Part shown: positions 18,546 to 27,880 of the stretch, one piece after another
Layout of the letters: each line of letters begins with the position of its first letter
How positions within the stretch are numbered: position 1 is the first letter of the stretch
Origin: Thalassolituus hydrocarboniclasticus
GTDB taxonomy: Bacteria > Pseudomonadota > Gammaproteobacteria > Pseudomonadales > Oceanobacteraceae
Length of the DNA stretch: 64,000 nt
NCBI RefSeq assembly: GCF_025345565.1
Contig: NZ_CP054475.1
Coordinates: forward strand, 701,501 to 765,500
Direction of reading: 5' to 3'
Position numbers and translations under genes: made by a program
Notes under the pieces: generated by a model
What the model saw: only the letters and a program-made list of their open reading frames with translations
Databases searched by the model: none
Told to the model about the DNA's origin: nothing

Positions 18546-20645
18546 TTATTCATCGTTCTCATCACTGAAGTTGTAGCTCATCGCAGCCTGTGGCGGTTGC
18601 ACGTAATAACCCTGGATAAAGTGAACGCCCAGCTGCCACAGTGAAGCAACCGAGTTGGCGCTTTCAACCAATGGCACAATGGTGCGTTTTTCTTCTTCGT
18701 GCAGACCTTCGAGTAAGGTCTTCAGGTGATTCTGCGCTTCCGGATTCTGTCCCAGTTCCTGAGTAAAGGAGCCGTCGACTTTAACGTAATCAACCGCGAG
18801 GTGCTTCAGGGTCTGCATTGGGTTCAGTGCGCAGCCGAAACGGCTGAGGGCAGCGGGAATGCCTTTTTCCATCAGCGCATGGCTGAATTGCTGTGTTTGT
18901 TTCAGCAGGCGGCTGGCATCTTCTTCATTAAACTGGAAAATCACCGACCCTTTTGGCAGCTTGGCGGCGTTGATTGCGACACCAATCCAGCCTGGCAGAG
19001 TGTCGTCTGTCAGGGATGCTCCCGACAGGTTAATGAACATACGCGTATTGTGTCCTTTGGCGCGGTGTTCACCCAGTAATTTCGTGGTGTGCAGAATCAC
19101 CCAGCGGTCAATCTTGCGCTTCAGGTCATCGCTGATATCAGCATTATTCAGGAAATCACCGCCGGACAGTTCATCGCCATTGGGCTGATGCAGGCGCAGC
19201 AATGTTTCATAGTGCTCGGTTTCTTCACCGCGCAGGCTGATCATCGGCTGGAACAGCAGGCGGAAGCTGTTGTTACGTACTGCATCCGCCAGTGTTTGCT
19301 GCAGGTCGGCTGCCTGCTGAATCTCACCTGCTTCTTTCGGCAGGTAAAGGTGAACGCCATTACCGCGTTCGTGACCCGGTTGCTTACGCACATCATCGGA
19401 TGCATGGTGCGACTGCTGCAGAATGTCTTCCGGTCGTGAGCTGTTTTCGGTGATCAGCGACAGGCCGATACTGGCAGTGACCGTAACAGTACGGTTGCCG
19501 ATATCGATCAGCAGGTGTTCGATTTTATCGCGCAGACGCTCGCCAAACTGCAAAGCCGATTCGGCATCTGCACCCATCAGCATCAGGGTGAAGATATCCT
19601 CACCAATGCGTGCCAGCAAAATCTTGTCGTTGACCTGGCTCTTAAGGCAATTGCTGATTTCGCTGATCACGGTATCGGCATTGTTGATGCCAATCTCGCT
19701 TTTGATTTTGCCGAAATGGTCAATGTTTATGTAGAGCACGGCGCCTTTCGCCCCTTTGAGGACGGCACGGTCAACCGCTTCTTCCAGGCGGGCGTTAAAA
19801 TATGGCTTGTTGTACAGGCCGGTCATCATGTCGCGGCTGCTGATTTCTTTAAGCTTGGCTTCCAGCTCGCTGTTATCGGCATTGGTGCGGATAACAACCT
19901 GAGTGCAACGTTCGTCGCCGTAGGTTGCAGCGGAAAAGCTCATCAGCATCGGAAAGGCCTGACCCTTATCGTTGACGCCGGTGGTTTTCAGTTCCTGATT
20001 ACTTCCCTGATCAGCATGGTAGGTTTTCAGGAAGGTTTTAAAGCTGGCCTGACCGGAGCTGTCGACCATGTCCATGATCGGCATCCCTTCCAGTTCTTCA
20101 ACCGAAGCGTAGCCAAACAGCTCAAGATAGGCCTGATTGGCGTAAACGTGCATACCATCGTGAATATAAGCGACGGCGTCTTTGGAGCTTTCGAGCAGGT
20201 TCTGGCAACGCTTTTCGGCATCGCGGATACGTACTTCGAGGGTGCGTAACTCGCGACGTGCACGCAGGTGGCGCAGTTCGCGCTGAATGATCAGCAGCAG
20301 CAGATTGCTTTCATCGATGGGCACTATGGTGCAGGCGCCGAGGCGGATTGCTGCCTCCATGGTCATGGCGTCGACTTCTTCCGCAATCAGAATAACGGGC
20401 AGGTCTTTATTCAGGCGCTTGATCTGTTTCAGCAGGTCTTCATAGCTGATGCTGTTGGCACCAGGCTGGGCAACCAGAAGATCCCAGGATTTTTCCTGCA
20501 GTTGTTCATTCAGATCAGCCAGAGAGGTAATTTGGTGCGCGCGGGTCGCGCTGCCGGAATTACGCATCAGGCTCACCAGACTTTCGGCATCATTCTGGGT
20601 TTCTGTGAGCAACAACAGATGCAATGTGTCCCGACTTGTCGACAT
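18546..20645 (-). CDS. fimX: FimX-type REC-PAS-GGDEF-EAL protein with degenerate catalytic motifs
   Basis: 699 residues, close to Pseudomonas FimX (about 690) and in the same place beside serB. Domains in order: receiver-like (1-125; the phosphoacceptor position reads 'LLVAQPG', so no Asp), PAS (140-260), GGDEF-like (275-430) with 'RIGEDIFTL' for the active loop, and EAL-like (440-690) with 'YETLLRL' for EAL. Neither catalytic motif is intact. FimX of Pseudomonas is likewise inactive, binds c-di-GMP through its EAL domain and localises type IV pilus assembly at the pole. A receptor role here is inferred from homology and position; pilus genes are not in the window. Confidence 0.87.
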   Translation of the reverse strand: MSTSRDTLHLLLLTETQNDAESLVSLMRNSGSATRAHQITSLADLNEQLQEKSWDLLVAQPGANSISYEDLLKQIKRLNKDLPVILIAEEVDAMTMEAAIRLGACTIVPIDESNLLLLIIQRELRHLRARRELRTLEVRIRDAEKRCQNLLESSKDAVAYIHDGMHVYANQAYLELFGYASVEELEGMPIMDMVDSSGQASFKTFLKTYHADQGSNQELKTTGVNDKGQAFPMLMSFSAATYGDERCTQVVIRTNADNSELEAKLKEISSRDMMTGLYNKPYFNARLEEAVDRAVLKGAKGAVLYINIDHFGKIKSEIGINNADTVISEISNCLKSQVNDKILLARIGEDIFTLMLMGADAESALQFGERLRDKIEHLLIDIGNRTVTVTASIGLSLITENSSRPEDILQQSHHASDDVRKQPGHERGNGVHLYLPKEAGEIQQAADLQQTLADAVRNNSFRLLFQPMISLRGEETEHYETLLRLHQPNGDELSGGDFLNNADISDDLKRKIDRWVILHTTKLLGEHRAKGHNTRMFINLSGASLTDDTLPGWIGVAINAAKLPKGSVIFQFNEEDASRLLKQTQQFSHALMEKGIPAALSRFGCALNPMQTLKHLAVDYVKVDGSFTQELGQNPEAQNHLKTLLEGLHEEEKRTIVPLVESANSVASLWQLGVHFIQGYYVQPPQAAMSYNFSDENDE

Positions 20646-20762
20646 GCCAACCTCTGATAAACAAAACAGCGATTATAGAGAGCGTGCGCGAAAAAAAAAT
20701 GACCAGGTGTGACAAAAGCGTCAGTTAGTCATCTTAAAACAATCAGATGGTGGTGTTTGTGC

Positions 20763-22580
20763 TCAGAGTTTGTTCCAGATGGAATCAAAATCATCTTCGC
20801 CCAGTTCCGGAGTCTGTTGCATACCTGAAGATTGCGCCTGACTGGCGGCGCCGGCACTGCGGAACTGGAACTGACTGAAACTGCTGGTTGATGTCAGTCG
20901 TTTGGTCAGCTGATAACGCCCCTGCAATTCAGGATACATTAATTCCACCTTGTTGCCGGTGCGGAAAGGGATGCGGGGTAACAGTAAAGTCGCTGGCTGA
21001 GCAATGGCTTTGATGGCAGGCAGCAGCAGGGCTCTCATAAACGGACCGTTACTGCCGGTTTTCTGCAACAGCCGCGCAGCACCAACTTCGGCCTTCGGAG
21101 CTAACAGTTCAACCCCAAGCTGGGTTCCCTGATCACGCAGGTGGCGGATCCAGCGGATAACACCAATCGACCAGTGTTTGACCCCGCGCTCCTGAATACC
21201 CAGCAGTTCGCCTGCCTGAATACTGGCCGGTACTTCTCCGTTCCAGTGAATGCAATAACCACCCGGACTGGTGTTGATCAGGTCGACCTGATGTGCAGGG
21301 TATTTTGTGGTGACTTCGTCACTGCTTTCTTCCTGCGCTTTGTGTTTATTGATGAATTCAATGGCATCAATATTCAGTGCGGTATTTTCGGCAATACGGG
21401 CGCCGCCGGCATCGAATGCATTTGCCCAGACATCGCCTTCGCTGCTGGCTTTACCGACATCAACGCTGCGTTCAACCTCGCCTTCCAGAGTCTTGGGTTT
21501 AACAGATGTCAGCATTTTTTCGAAATCCTGCTGACCACCGCTGTAATAGTGGGTTGCAGAAAGTCCGATACAAATACGCAGCTGGCCTTCAGTTGCTGCA
21601 CGGCGGAAGGAGCGCTGCCAGTGAATGCCCCAGGACTGAATGGCATGGGACAAAAGGTTATCGCTGAGTTTGCCGGGAACCGTGATCTGATGGGCGCCAT
21701 TCGGGTTGGCAGCCCAGTGTTTCAGCGCCTGTACCAGTTGCGCGGTATTCAGGCTGCGGAATAACGGTTTCTGAGCGTCACGCAGATGCTGACGGTACTG
21801 CCCCGGACGGTCACGGTGCAGGTTAATAATAAACAGGGCGCTTTCATCGTCGGCGCCTGACAGTGAAGCAAACTCTGCCCATAATTCGCTGGCATCGTAT
21901 AGCTGAGCCAGGTCCTGTTGACGCAGGTTGTTCGGTTTCGCGGTCCCCAGCAGATGAGCGCGGATATACACATCCTGAATGGTGGATGTGGATAAAAAAC
22001 GGGTCTGGCGATCGCTGACTTTAAAAGCAAGCAGCTTGTGCATTTCGGCCAGCAGATAGAGCTGGTTCACTTCCAGCCAGGCGTGCTCCGGTGGCTGACA
22101 ATAGAGTTGGAAAGCACGCAGTATGGTCTGATTGGTATCGGAAATTGCGCGGTGGATTGCCAGAGTAACGACTTTTGATGGCTTATCGGCTGGTGCAACG
22201 CGGCTGATGCTGTGCGCGACAACCATCTTATAGCCGGTGGCCAGATGCCCCTGCAGCGCCTGACTGAGGTTGGCGATTTTCAGCTGCTTATCGTTCAGTG
22301 ATATGGACGACTGCAGAAAATGTTTATTCAGCAGGGTGCAGATGGAATAGATGTAGGGACGCACCACTTCCAGCACTTTAAAGCGCAGTAAGGGGTCGGT
22401 ATTCCATTGATTCAGTTCACGGATTGCCTGATATAACTGACGCGCGGCCTCACCGGTGTTCGCCATCGGTAATTCTTTAGCCCACTGTGTAACACTCTCG
22501 ACATTACCCGCGCAGAATGATGGTTGCGCGAGTGGTGTGGTCGGAATGTGCAGTTTTATCGGTGTTTTTGGGCTTTCCAT
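20763..22580 (-). CDS. Large cytosolic protein with a C-terminal PilZ-like domain
   Basis: 605 residues from the ATG at 22580 (MESPKTPIKL), with an AGGA ribosome site; an upstream start at 22640 is less likely. The N-terminal 400 residues are helical and of no family I can name. From about residue 440 the pattern 'VDLINTSPGGYCIHW' resembles the D-x-S-x-x-G strand of PilZ domains, followed by 'GELLGIQERGVKHWSIGVIRWIRHL'. The canonical RxxxR is not obvious, so c-di-GMP binding is uncertain. A similar gene occupies the place next to fimX in Pseudomonas. Confidence 0.72.
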   Translation of the reverse strand: MESPKTPIKLHIPTTPLAQPSFCAGNVESVTQWAKELPMANTGEAARQLYQAIRELNQWNTDPLLRFKVLEVVRPYIYSICTLLNKHFLQSSISLNDKQLKIANLSQALQGHLATGYKMVVAHSISRVAPADKPSKVVTLAIHRAISDTNQTILRAFQLYCQPPEHAWLEVNQLYLLAEMHKLLAFKVSDRQTRFLSTSTIQDVYIRAHLLGTAKPNNLRQQDLAQLYDASELWAEFASLSGADDESALFIINLHRDRPGQYRQHLRDAQKPLFRSLNTAQLVQALKHWAANPNGAHQITVPGKLSDNLLSHAIQSWGIHWQRSFRRAATEGQLRICIGLSATHYYSGGQQDFEKMLTSVKPKTLEGEVERSVDVGKASSEGDVWANAFDAGGARIAENTALNIDAIEFINKHKAQEESSDEVTTKYPAHQVDLINTSPGGYCIHWNGEVPASIQAGELLGIQERGVKHWSIGVIRWIRHLRDQGTQLGVELLAPKAEVGAARLLQKTGSNGPFMRALLLPAIKAIAQPATLLLPRIPFRTGNKVELMYPELQGRYQLTKRLTSTSSFSQFQFRSAGAASQAQSSGMQQTPELGEDDFDSIWNKL

Positions 22581-22714
22581 GCAATCCTGCTGTTGATTAA
22601 ACCAAAGTTTTTCATTCGGCAGATTTTTGCCGAACCTCAAACACAGTATAGCGACTTTGCTGTAAGTGCATGTGATTCATAGCAAAAGCCTACTTCCTTA
22701 TAGGCAATATCCGT

Positions 22715-23737
22715 TTACCTGTCGAGGTTGATTGGGGACTTGTTGGCTTTGCCAGCCTCTTCACGAACCAGGCGCGGAACCAGATAACCGGGTAGTTCTG
22801 CCAGCAATTGCCGGTACAGTAAAACGGCCTCTTGCTCGCTCAGGTCAAAGTGATGAGCCCCCCGCACGGGATCAAGCAGGTGAAGGTAATAAGGCAGCAC
22901 CCCAAATTCAAACAACCGTTCGCTTAAATCAGACAGAATACCGAGGTTGTCGTTCACTTTTCTCAGTAAAACGGCCTGGTTCAGCAGGGTGATGCCATTT
23001 TGGCGCAGTGCCTGTAATGGCTGGCGCAGGGCGTCACTGAGTTCGGTCGGGTGGTTGATATGCAAAACCATGCTGACCTGCAGGCGGCTGTTACTCAGCA
23101 GGCTTTGCAGTGCCGGTGTCAGGCGCTGCGGAATCACGACCGGCAGGCGGCTGTGAATACGCAGGCGGCGCACATGGGGAATGGCTTCTGTCAGCATGAC
23201 CAGTTCCTGCAGAGCGTCGTCCTGCAGCAACAGCGGATCACCGCCGCTGAGGATCACTTCGCTGATGCTGGTATCGGCTGCAACATAGCTCAGAGCTTCT
23301 GCCCACTGTTTGCGGCCGATGCGGTTTTCACCATAGGCAAAGTGGCGGCGGAAACAATAGCGGCAGTTAACGGCACAGCCACTGGTGGCCAGCAGCAGTA
23401 CCCGGCCGCGGTATTTGTGAATAATTCCTGGCTGGATATTGGTGTCTTTTTCCGCCAGCGGGTCGGTGATATAGCCCGGTTTGTGTTCGTTTTCCGTAGC
23501 CTGCGGCAGTACCTGCAATAACAGGGGATCGGCGGCGTCGCCGCTTTGCATCAGTGCGGCATAGGTCCGGGGTACCAGCATGCTGAATTCCCGGCAGGCC
23601 TGCAGGCGCTCGGGCATCTCTGACAGTGGCAGATTGAGGTATTCCAGCAGTTCCTGAGGACGGCGGAATGCCTGGGCCAGAATCTGCTGCCAGTCTTCGC
23701 CCTCAACAGCGGCGGCAGATCGCGTTATGATAGGCAA
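22715..23737 (-). CDS. epmB: L-lysine 2,3-aminomutase EpmB for EF-P modification
   Basis: EpmB is a radical-SAM, PLP-dependent enzyme that turns L-alpha-lysine into R-beta-lysine for attachment to elongation factor P. The 340 residues compare with about 342 in E. coli. The radical-SAM cluster motif is 'CAVNCRYCFRRHF' near residue 120, followed by 'SEVILSGGDPLLLQDD' and 'LRIHSRLPVVIPQRLT'. It is divergent from efp, 47 bases apart, so the two share a promoter region, and epmA follows efp. Confidence 0.96.
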   Translation of the reverse strand: MPIITRSAAAVEGEDWQQILAQAFRRPQELLEYLNLPLSEMPERLQACREFSMLVPRTYAALMQSGDAADPLLLQVLPQATENEHKPGYITDPLAEKDTNIQPGIIHKYRGRVLLLATSGCAVNCRYCFRRHFAYGENRIGRKQWAEALSYVAADTSISEVILSGGDPLLLQDDALQELVMLTEAIPHVRRLRIHSRLPVVIPQRLTPALQSLLSNSRLQVSMVLHINHPTELSDALRQPLQALRQNGITLLNQAVLLRKVNDNLGILSDLSERLFEFGVLPYYLHLLDPVRGAHHFDLSEQEAVLLYRQLLAELPGYLVPRLVREEAGKANKSPINLDR

Positions 23738-23784
23738 CTTGATATGAATTCCTAAGAAGCGATTAATTTAAAACGGGTTATTAC

Positions 23785-24351
23785 ATGGCGAATTATTCTA
23801 CCAACGAATTTAAATCAGGTCTTAAAGTCATGCTGGATGGCGAGCCCTGTTCCATTCTGGATAACGAATACGTTAAGCCGGGTAAAGGCCAGGCGTTTAA
23901 CCGCGTTAAATTGCGCAATCTGCGTAATGGCCGTGTGGTGGAAAAAACCTTCAAATCGGGTGATTCGCTGGAAGGCGCCGATGTGATGGAACTGGAGATG
24001 GAATATCTCTACAACGACGGCGAATTCTGGCATTTCATGGCCACCGACGGTTCTTTTGAACAGCATGCTGCCTCGCAGGAAGCGCTGGGCGATACTGTGA
24101 AGTGGCTGAAAGAACAGGAAATCTACACCATCACTCTGTTCAACGGTGCTGTACTGACCGTCGCTCCACCAAACTTTGTTGAGCTGGAAGTGGTGGAAAC
24201 CGATCCGGGACTGAAAGGCGATACCGCTCAGGGTGGCAACAAGCCGGCCACGCTGACCACCGGTGCTGTGGTTAAAGTGCCGCTGTTTATCAATATCGGT
24301 GACAAGCTGCGTATCGACACCCGCAGCGGCGACTACGTCAGCCGCGCCTGA
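23785..24351 (+). CDS. efp: Elongation factor P
   Basis: EF-P relieves ribosome stalling at proline runs. The 188-residue protein has the normal three beta-barrel domains. The modified lysine is K34 in 'VKPGKGQAF', the lysylated form of the loop, matching the adjacent epmB and epmA genes rather than the rhamnosylated Arg32 type of Pseudomonas. It is followed by its own terminator. Confidence 0.98.
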   Translation: MANYSTNEFKSGLKVMLDGEPCSILDNEYVKPGKGQAFNRVKLRNLRNGRVVEKTFKSGDSLEGADVMELEMEYLYNDGEFWHFMATDGSFEQHAASQEALGDTVKWLKEQEIYTITLFNGAVLTVAPPNFVELEVVETDPGLKGDTAQGGNKPATLTTGAVVKVPLFINIGDKLRIDTRSGDYVSRA

Positions 24352-24370
24352 GCTCTTGATGCTGTTACAG

Positions 24371-24394
24371 GGGAGCTTTGCGGCTCCCTTTTTT
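24371..24394 (+). terminator. Terminator after efp
   Basis: GGGAGC (24371-24376) / GCTCCC (24383-24388) with six Ts after it. It separates efp from epmA. Confidence 0.85.
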
Positions 24395-24437
24395 GTGTCT
24401 TTTTTATGTTTTTTATAACGACATCAACAGGTAACTC

Positions 24438-25361
24438 ATGAACTGGCAACCTTCTGCCGCAATGCATGCGCTGCGTGCCCGTGCCCGGGTAAATCAACAA
24501 ATCCGGCAGTTTTTTGCTGCCCGCGATGTACTCGAAGTCGAAACCCCGGTCCTGGCCTCAGCACCAGTCTCAGATCCGAATATCGAGCCCATGTGCACCA
24601 GCGAGCAGCGCTGGCTGCAGACTTCGCCTGAATATGCGATGAAGCGTCTGTTGTGTGCCGGCAGTGGCGATATTTTTCAGATTGCGCGGGTATTCCGTCG
24701 AGGTGAAGCCGGGCGGCGGCATAATCCGGAATTCAGCATGCTGGAATGGTACCGGGTAGGCTTTGATCACCGACAGTTAATGGATGAAGTTGCTGAGCTT
24801 GTGACGCAGTTATTGTCGGCCCGTTACCCGCACCTGCCACGGCTTAACCTGAGCTATGGCGAGGCCATGAACCGTTATGCCGGGCTGGAAGTTCATGCTG
24901 CCGGTGATGAGCAGATTGCTGTTCTGGGCCGGCAACTGGCGGGGCAGGACCTGCAGCTCAGTCGCGATGGCTGGCTGGATGTGATTATGAGTCATCAGGT
25001 GGAACCTTCTCTGCCGGCGGATACTCTGGTGTTTATCGACGACTTTCCTGCTTCACAGGCGGCATTGGCACGGGTCAGTAACAACGCTGACGGTGTCGCG
25101 GTGGCACAGCGTTTCGAGTTGTATTTCAACGGTGCTGAGCTGGCCAATGGGTATTATGAGCTGACTGATGCGGAAGAACAGCGGCGGCGTTTTGCACAGG
25201 AAGCCGGCGGCCGTCCGATTGATGAATATTTGCTGGCGGCACTGAAGCATGGCTTGCCAGACTGTGCCGGCGTGGCAATGGGACTGGACCGTTTATTAAT
25301 GGTGATTCAGGACAGCGGCAATATTGCCGATGTACTGAGTTTTGACTGGAGCCGTGCCTGA
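24438..25361 (+). CDS. epmA: EF-P beta-lysine ligase EpmA (GenX/PoxA)
   Basis: EpmA is a paralogue of the LysRS catalytic domain that activates R-beta-lysine and attaches it to EF-P Lys34. The 307 residues contain class II synthetase motifs only: motif 2 'FRRGEAGRRHNPEFSMLEW' near residue 95 and motif 3 'GVAMGLDRLLMV' near 285. There is no N-terminal tRNA-binding OB fold, which separates it from LysS. It ends one base before the stop of the convergent GNAT gene. Confidence 0.96.
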   Translation: MNWQPSAAMHALRARARVNQQIRQFFAARDVLEVETPVLASAPVSDPNIEPMCTSEQRWLQTSPEYAMKRLLCAGSGDIFQIARVFRRGEAGRRHNPEFSMLEWYRVGFDHRQLMDEVAELVTQLLSARYPHLPRLNLSYGEAMNRYAGLEVHAAGDEQIAVLGRQLAGQDLQLSRDGWLDVIMSHQVEPSLPADTLVFIDDFPASQAALARVSNNADGVAVAQRFELYFNGAELANGYYELTDAEEQRRRFAQEAGGRPIDEYLLAALKHGLPDCAGVAMGLDRLLMVIQDSGNIADVLSFDWSRA

Positions 25362-25362
25362 G

Positions 25363-25836
25363 TCAGGCAACAGACTGTGCGGTCTGATTGCTGTTCAGGT
25401 TCAGTACCATGCCCTGAACGGCTGTCTGGCTGAAACCAAAGCGTGAAAGCAATTGTTCTGTCAGTGGGCTGATGTCGGTCAGACGGACAACAATTTGCTT
25501 CCAACCCGCCTGCCTGGCGTGATTGATCGCGCCCTGCAGCAGGGTGCTGCCGGCTCCCTGGCCACGGTAGGCAGGCAGAACCACGATTTCATTCAGCAAC
25601 ATAATAGCTGGCTCGTCGTTGCCGGGGTTAAGGCTGTTCAGGGTGAGCATGGCAATGATGTCATCCTGATCGCGGATGCAGAGAACCAGTGCATGATCCT
25701 TCGCCAGCAGCAGATTTCCCAGGCGACGCACCTGCTGTGTGCGCTGGCCGAAAAAGTCACCTTCCTGCTCATTCAGCAATGAAGCCAGATCACACAGGGC
25801 TGAAATATCGGACGTTGAAGCGGTATCAATGTACAT
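25363..25836 (-). CDS. GNAT-family N-acetyltransferase
   Basis: 157 residues with the acetyl-CoA pyrophosphate-binding motif 'PAYRGQGAGSTLLQGAINHA' near residues 90-110 and the preceding strand 'AIMLLNEIVVL'. The acceptor substrate is unknown. It is convergent with epmA, with one base between the two stop codons and no room for a terminator, so the transcripts must overlap. Confidence 0.85.
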   Translation of the reverse strand: MYIDTASTSDISALCDLASLLNEQEGDFFGQRTQQVRRLGNLLLAKDHALVLCIRDQDDIIAMLTLNSLNPGNDEPAIMLLNEIVVLPAYRGQGAGSTLLQGAINHARQAGWKQIVVRLTDISPLTEQLLSRFGFSQTAVQGMVLNLNSNQTAQSVA

Positions 25837-26045
25837 GGCTTACCTACTGCTGCAGTAATTCATAATCTGATCAGGAGTTCAGGAGCTTACCCCGCACAGC
25901 GCAGGACTGCCCACAGTATTGTTGATAAATATGTATCTATTATTGCTGCTGGTCATGATTACGTGCAGAGATCGGAAAAGCCGTGCTGCACGTCGCAGTT
26001 TGTGCAATCAGGCCGGAGAGGTGAGGTGAGAGTTCATGCGATACC

Positions 26046-26067
26046 GCTCCGGGTTTGTGCCCGGAGC
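26046..26067 (-). terminator. Possible terminator hairpin after psd
   Basis: GCTCCGGG / CCCGGAGC, an 8-bp perfect stem with a 6-base loop 27 bases past the psd stop. There is no T-tract on the minus strand, so termination is uncertain. The rest of 25837-26093 shows nothing else I can support. Confidence 0.45.
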
Positions 26068-26093
26068 AGTCGGATTACGGTTGGCCCGTGCCG

Positions 26094-26951
26094 TCAGTCG
26101 GCCTTGGCGATGGCTTCGCCCATGCGCAGCGGCGAGTCGGCTTTGAGCTGATCCAGCCAGTCGATTTTGTCCTTGCCGAAGCACAGGACAACGGTCGAAC
26201 CGAGCAGGAAGCGACCCATTTCTTCACCTTTCTGCAGCGTGACTGGCTGCGGGTTAGTGAAGTCGGTGACTTTCAGCTGACGTTTCGGCGGGGTAATCAG
26301 TCCGGCCCAGACGGTTTCAATCGCGGCCACAATCATGGCACCAACCAGCACCATCGCCATCGGGCCATGCTCGGTATCGAAGATGGCAACCAGACGCTCA
26401 TTACGGGCAAACAGACGCGGAACATTTTCGGCGGTGGTTTTGTTCACTGAAAACAGGTCGCCCGGCACATAAACCACTTCACGCAGCGTGCCGGTCACTG
26501 GCATATGCACGCGGTGATAATCCTTTGGCGACAGGTAAATAGTCGCGAACTCGCCGCCCATAAAGGGTTCTGCGCGCTGGGTGTCACCACCAAGCAGTTC
26601 GATCAGCGAGTAATCCTGACCTTTAGCCTGGAAAATACGGCCGTTTTCAATTGGCCCCAGCTGGGACACCGCACCATCGGCCGGAGAAACAATCACATCA
26701 TCACCGCTGGCGATGGTGCGTGCGCCGTCTTCCAGCTCGCGCGTGAAGAAGTCGTTAAAGCAGCGGAATTCCTCGGCGGTTTTACGCTGCGCTTCGTTCA
26801 TGTTGACGTCGTACTGATCGATAAAGGCACGGATCAGCGGATTTTTGATCCAGCTGGTTTCACAGCTGGCCAGCCAGCCAACAGCACGGGATAGCAGGTG
26901 TTGTGGTAACAGATACTGGGCGCCGATAAAGGCTTGATCTTTAAATGACAT
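26094..26951 (-). CDS. psd: Phosphatidylserine decarboxylase proenzyme
   Basis: Psd makes phosphatidylethanolamine at the inner membrane. The 285-residue proenzyme cleaves itself at 'LGST' (in 'FLLGSTVVLCFG', near residue 250) to create the pyruvoyl group on the small subunit. Other family sequence is 'DYHRVHMPVTGTL'. I chose the ATG at 26951 (MSFKDQAFIG), preceded by TGAGGAA. It lies 8 bases after rhdA, the order found in Pseudomonas. Confidence 0.97.
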   Translation of the reverse strand: MSFKDQAFIGAQYLLPQHLLSRAVGWLASCETSWIKNPLIRAFIDQYDVNMNEAQRKTAEEFRCFNDFFTRELEDGARTIASGDDVIVSPADGAVSQLGPIENGRIFQAKGQDYSLIELLGGDTQRAEPFMGGEFATIYLSPKDYHRVHMPVTGTLREVVYVPGDLFSVNKTTAENVPRLFARNERLVAIFDTEHGPMAMVLVGAMIVAAIETVWAGLITPPKRQLKVTDFTNPQPVTLQKGEEMGRFLLGSTVVLCFGKDKIDWLDQLKADSPLRMGEAIAKAD

Positions 26952-26959
26952 GGGATTCC

Positions 26960-27796
26960 TCAGGGTTGGCTGCCAGTGCTGACAGGAGTGGCCGGGTCGT
27001 TGCCCCATTCGGACCAGGAGCCGGCATAGCCTTTGATGTTCAGGCCAAGAATTTTTCCGACCAGATAGGTAAAGCCGGAACGGTGATGGGTCTGACAGTG
27101 GGTGGCGATTTCTTTGCTGCTATCGATGCCCATCTCTGCCAGTAACTGACGGAAGCCGTTCAGTTCGTTAATGCGCAGACCGCGGGATTTATCCATTCCC
27201 AGCGTCCACTCGTAGTTCACCGCGCCGGGGATATGTCCGCCGCGTTGTGAAATTACTTTTTCGCCGCTGTATTCCGCCGCTGAGCGGGCATCCCAGATGG
27301 CAAAATCCGGCTGGCCGATACGGGCGATAATCTGCTCTTTATCCAGTGCAAATTCATGGTGCAGTGCGCCCACCTGATAGCCGGACGCCTGTACTTTATG
27401 TTCACCACTTTCGGTCGGCAGGCCGGCTGCACGCCAGGCAACAATGCCGCCGTTCAGATAGGAATAGTGCTGGTGACCGATCATATCCAGCACCCAGATC
27501 AGACGTCCGGCCCAGCCGCCGCCTTCATCGTCGGAGCAGATAACATGGGTATCCGCGGTCAGCCCCAGTTCACTGAATACTTCAGACAGCTGCTCAACCG
27601 GCGGCAACTTGCCGGGAGCCGGCTGGCCGCTGCATTGCAGGCGTTTGAAATCCAGATGCACGGCACCGGGAATGTGCTGTTGCAGGTAATCTTCGTATTT
27701 AGCCTGCTCAATGATCAGGACTTTGCCCTGGGCCGGCGTCAGGGGTAATTGCGCCGCCAGCGCTTCCGGTTCCAGCAACAGAGGAAAATCTGCCAT
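26960..27796 (-). CDS. rhdA: Thiosulfate sulfurtransferase (rhodanese) RhdA
   Basis: A tandem two-domain rhodanese of 278 residues. The active-site cysteine is in 'HCQTHHRSGFTYLVG' near residue 233. The CQTHHR loop is the form found in Azotobacter and Pseudomonas RhdA, distinct from the 'CGSGVT' type of mercaptopyruvate sulfurtransferases. It transfers sulfane sulfur from thiosulfate to thiophilic acceptors such as cyanide or thioredoxin. The start at 27796 has GGAG seven bases upstream. It is likely co-transcribed with psd. Confidence 0.93.
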   Translation of the reverse strand: MADFPLLLEPEALAAQLPLTPAQGKVLIIEQAKYEDYLQQHIPGAVHLDFKRLQCSGQPAPGKLPPVEQLSEVFSELGLTADTHVICSDDEGGGWAGRLIWVLDMIGHQHYSYLNGGIVAWRAAGLPTESGEHKVQASGYQVGALHHEFALDKEQIIARIGQPDFAIWDARSAAEYSGEKVISQRGGHIPGAVNYEWTLGMDKSRGLRINELNGFRQLLAEMGIDSSKEIATHCQTHHRSGFTYLVGKILGLNIKGYAGSWSEWGNDPATPVSTGSQP

Positions 27797-27880
27797 GGAA
27801 AACTCCGCCAGTATGAATAATAAAGGCGAGAGTTTATCCAAGCCGGGGACGGATGTCAGGCGCAGCATGCATAAGCGGCT

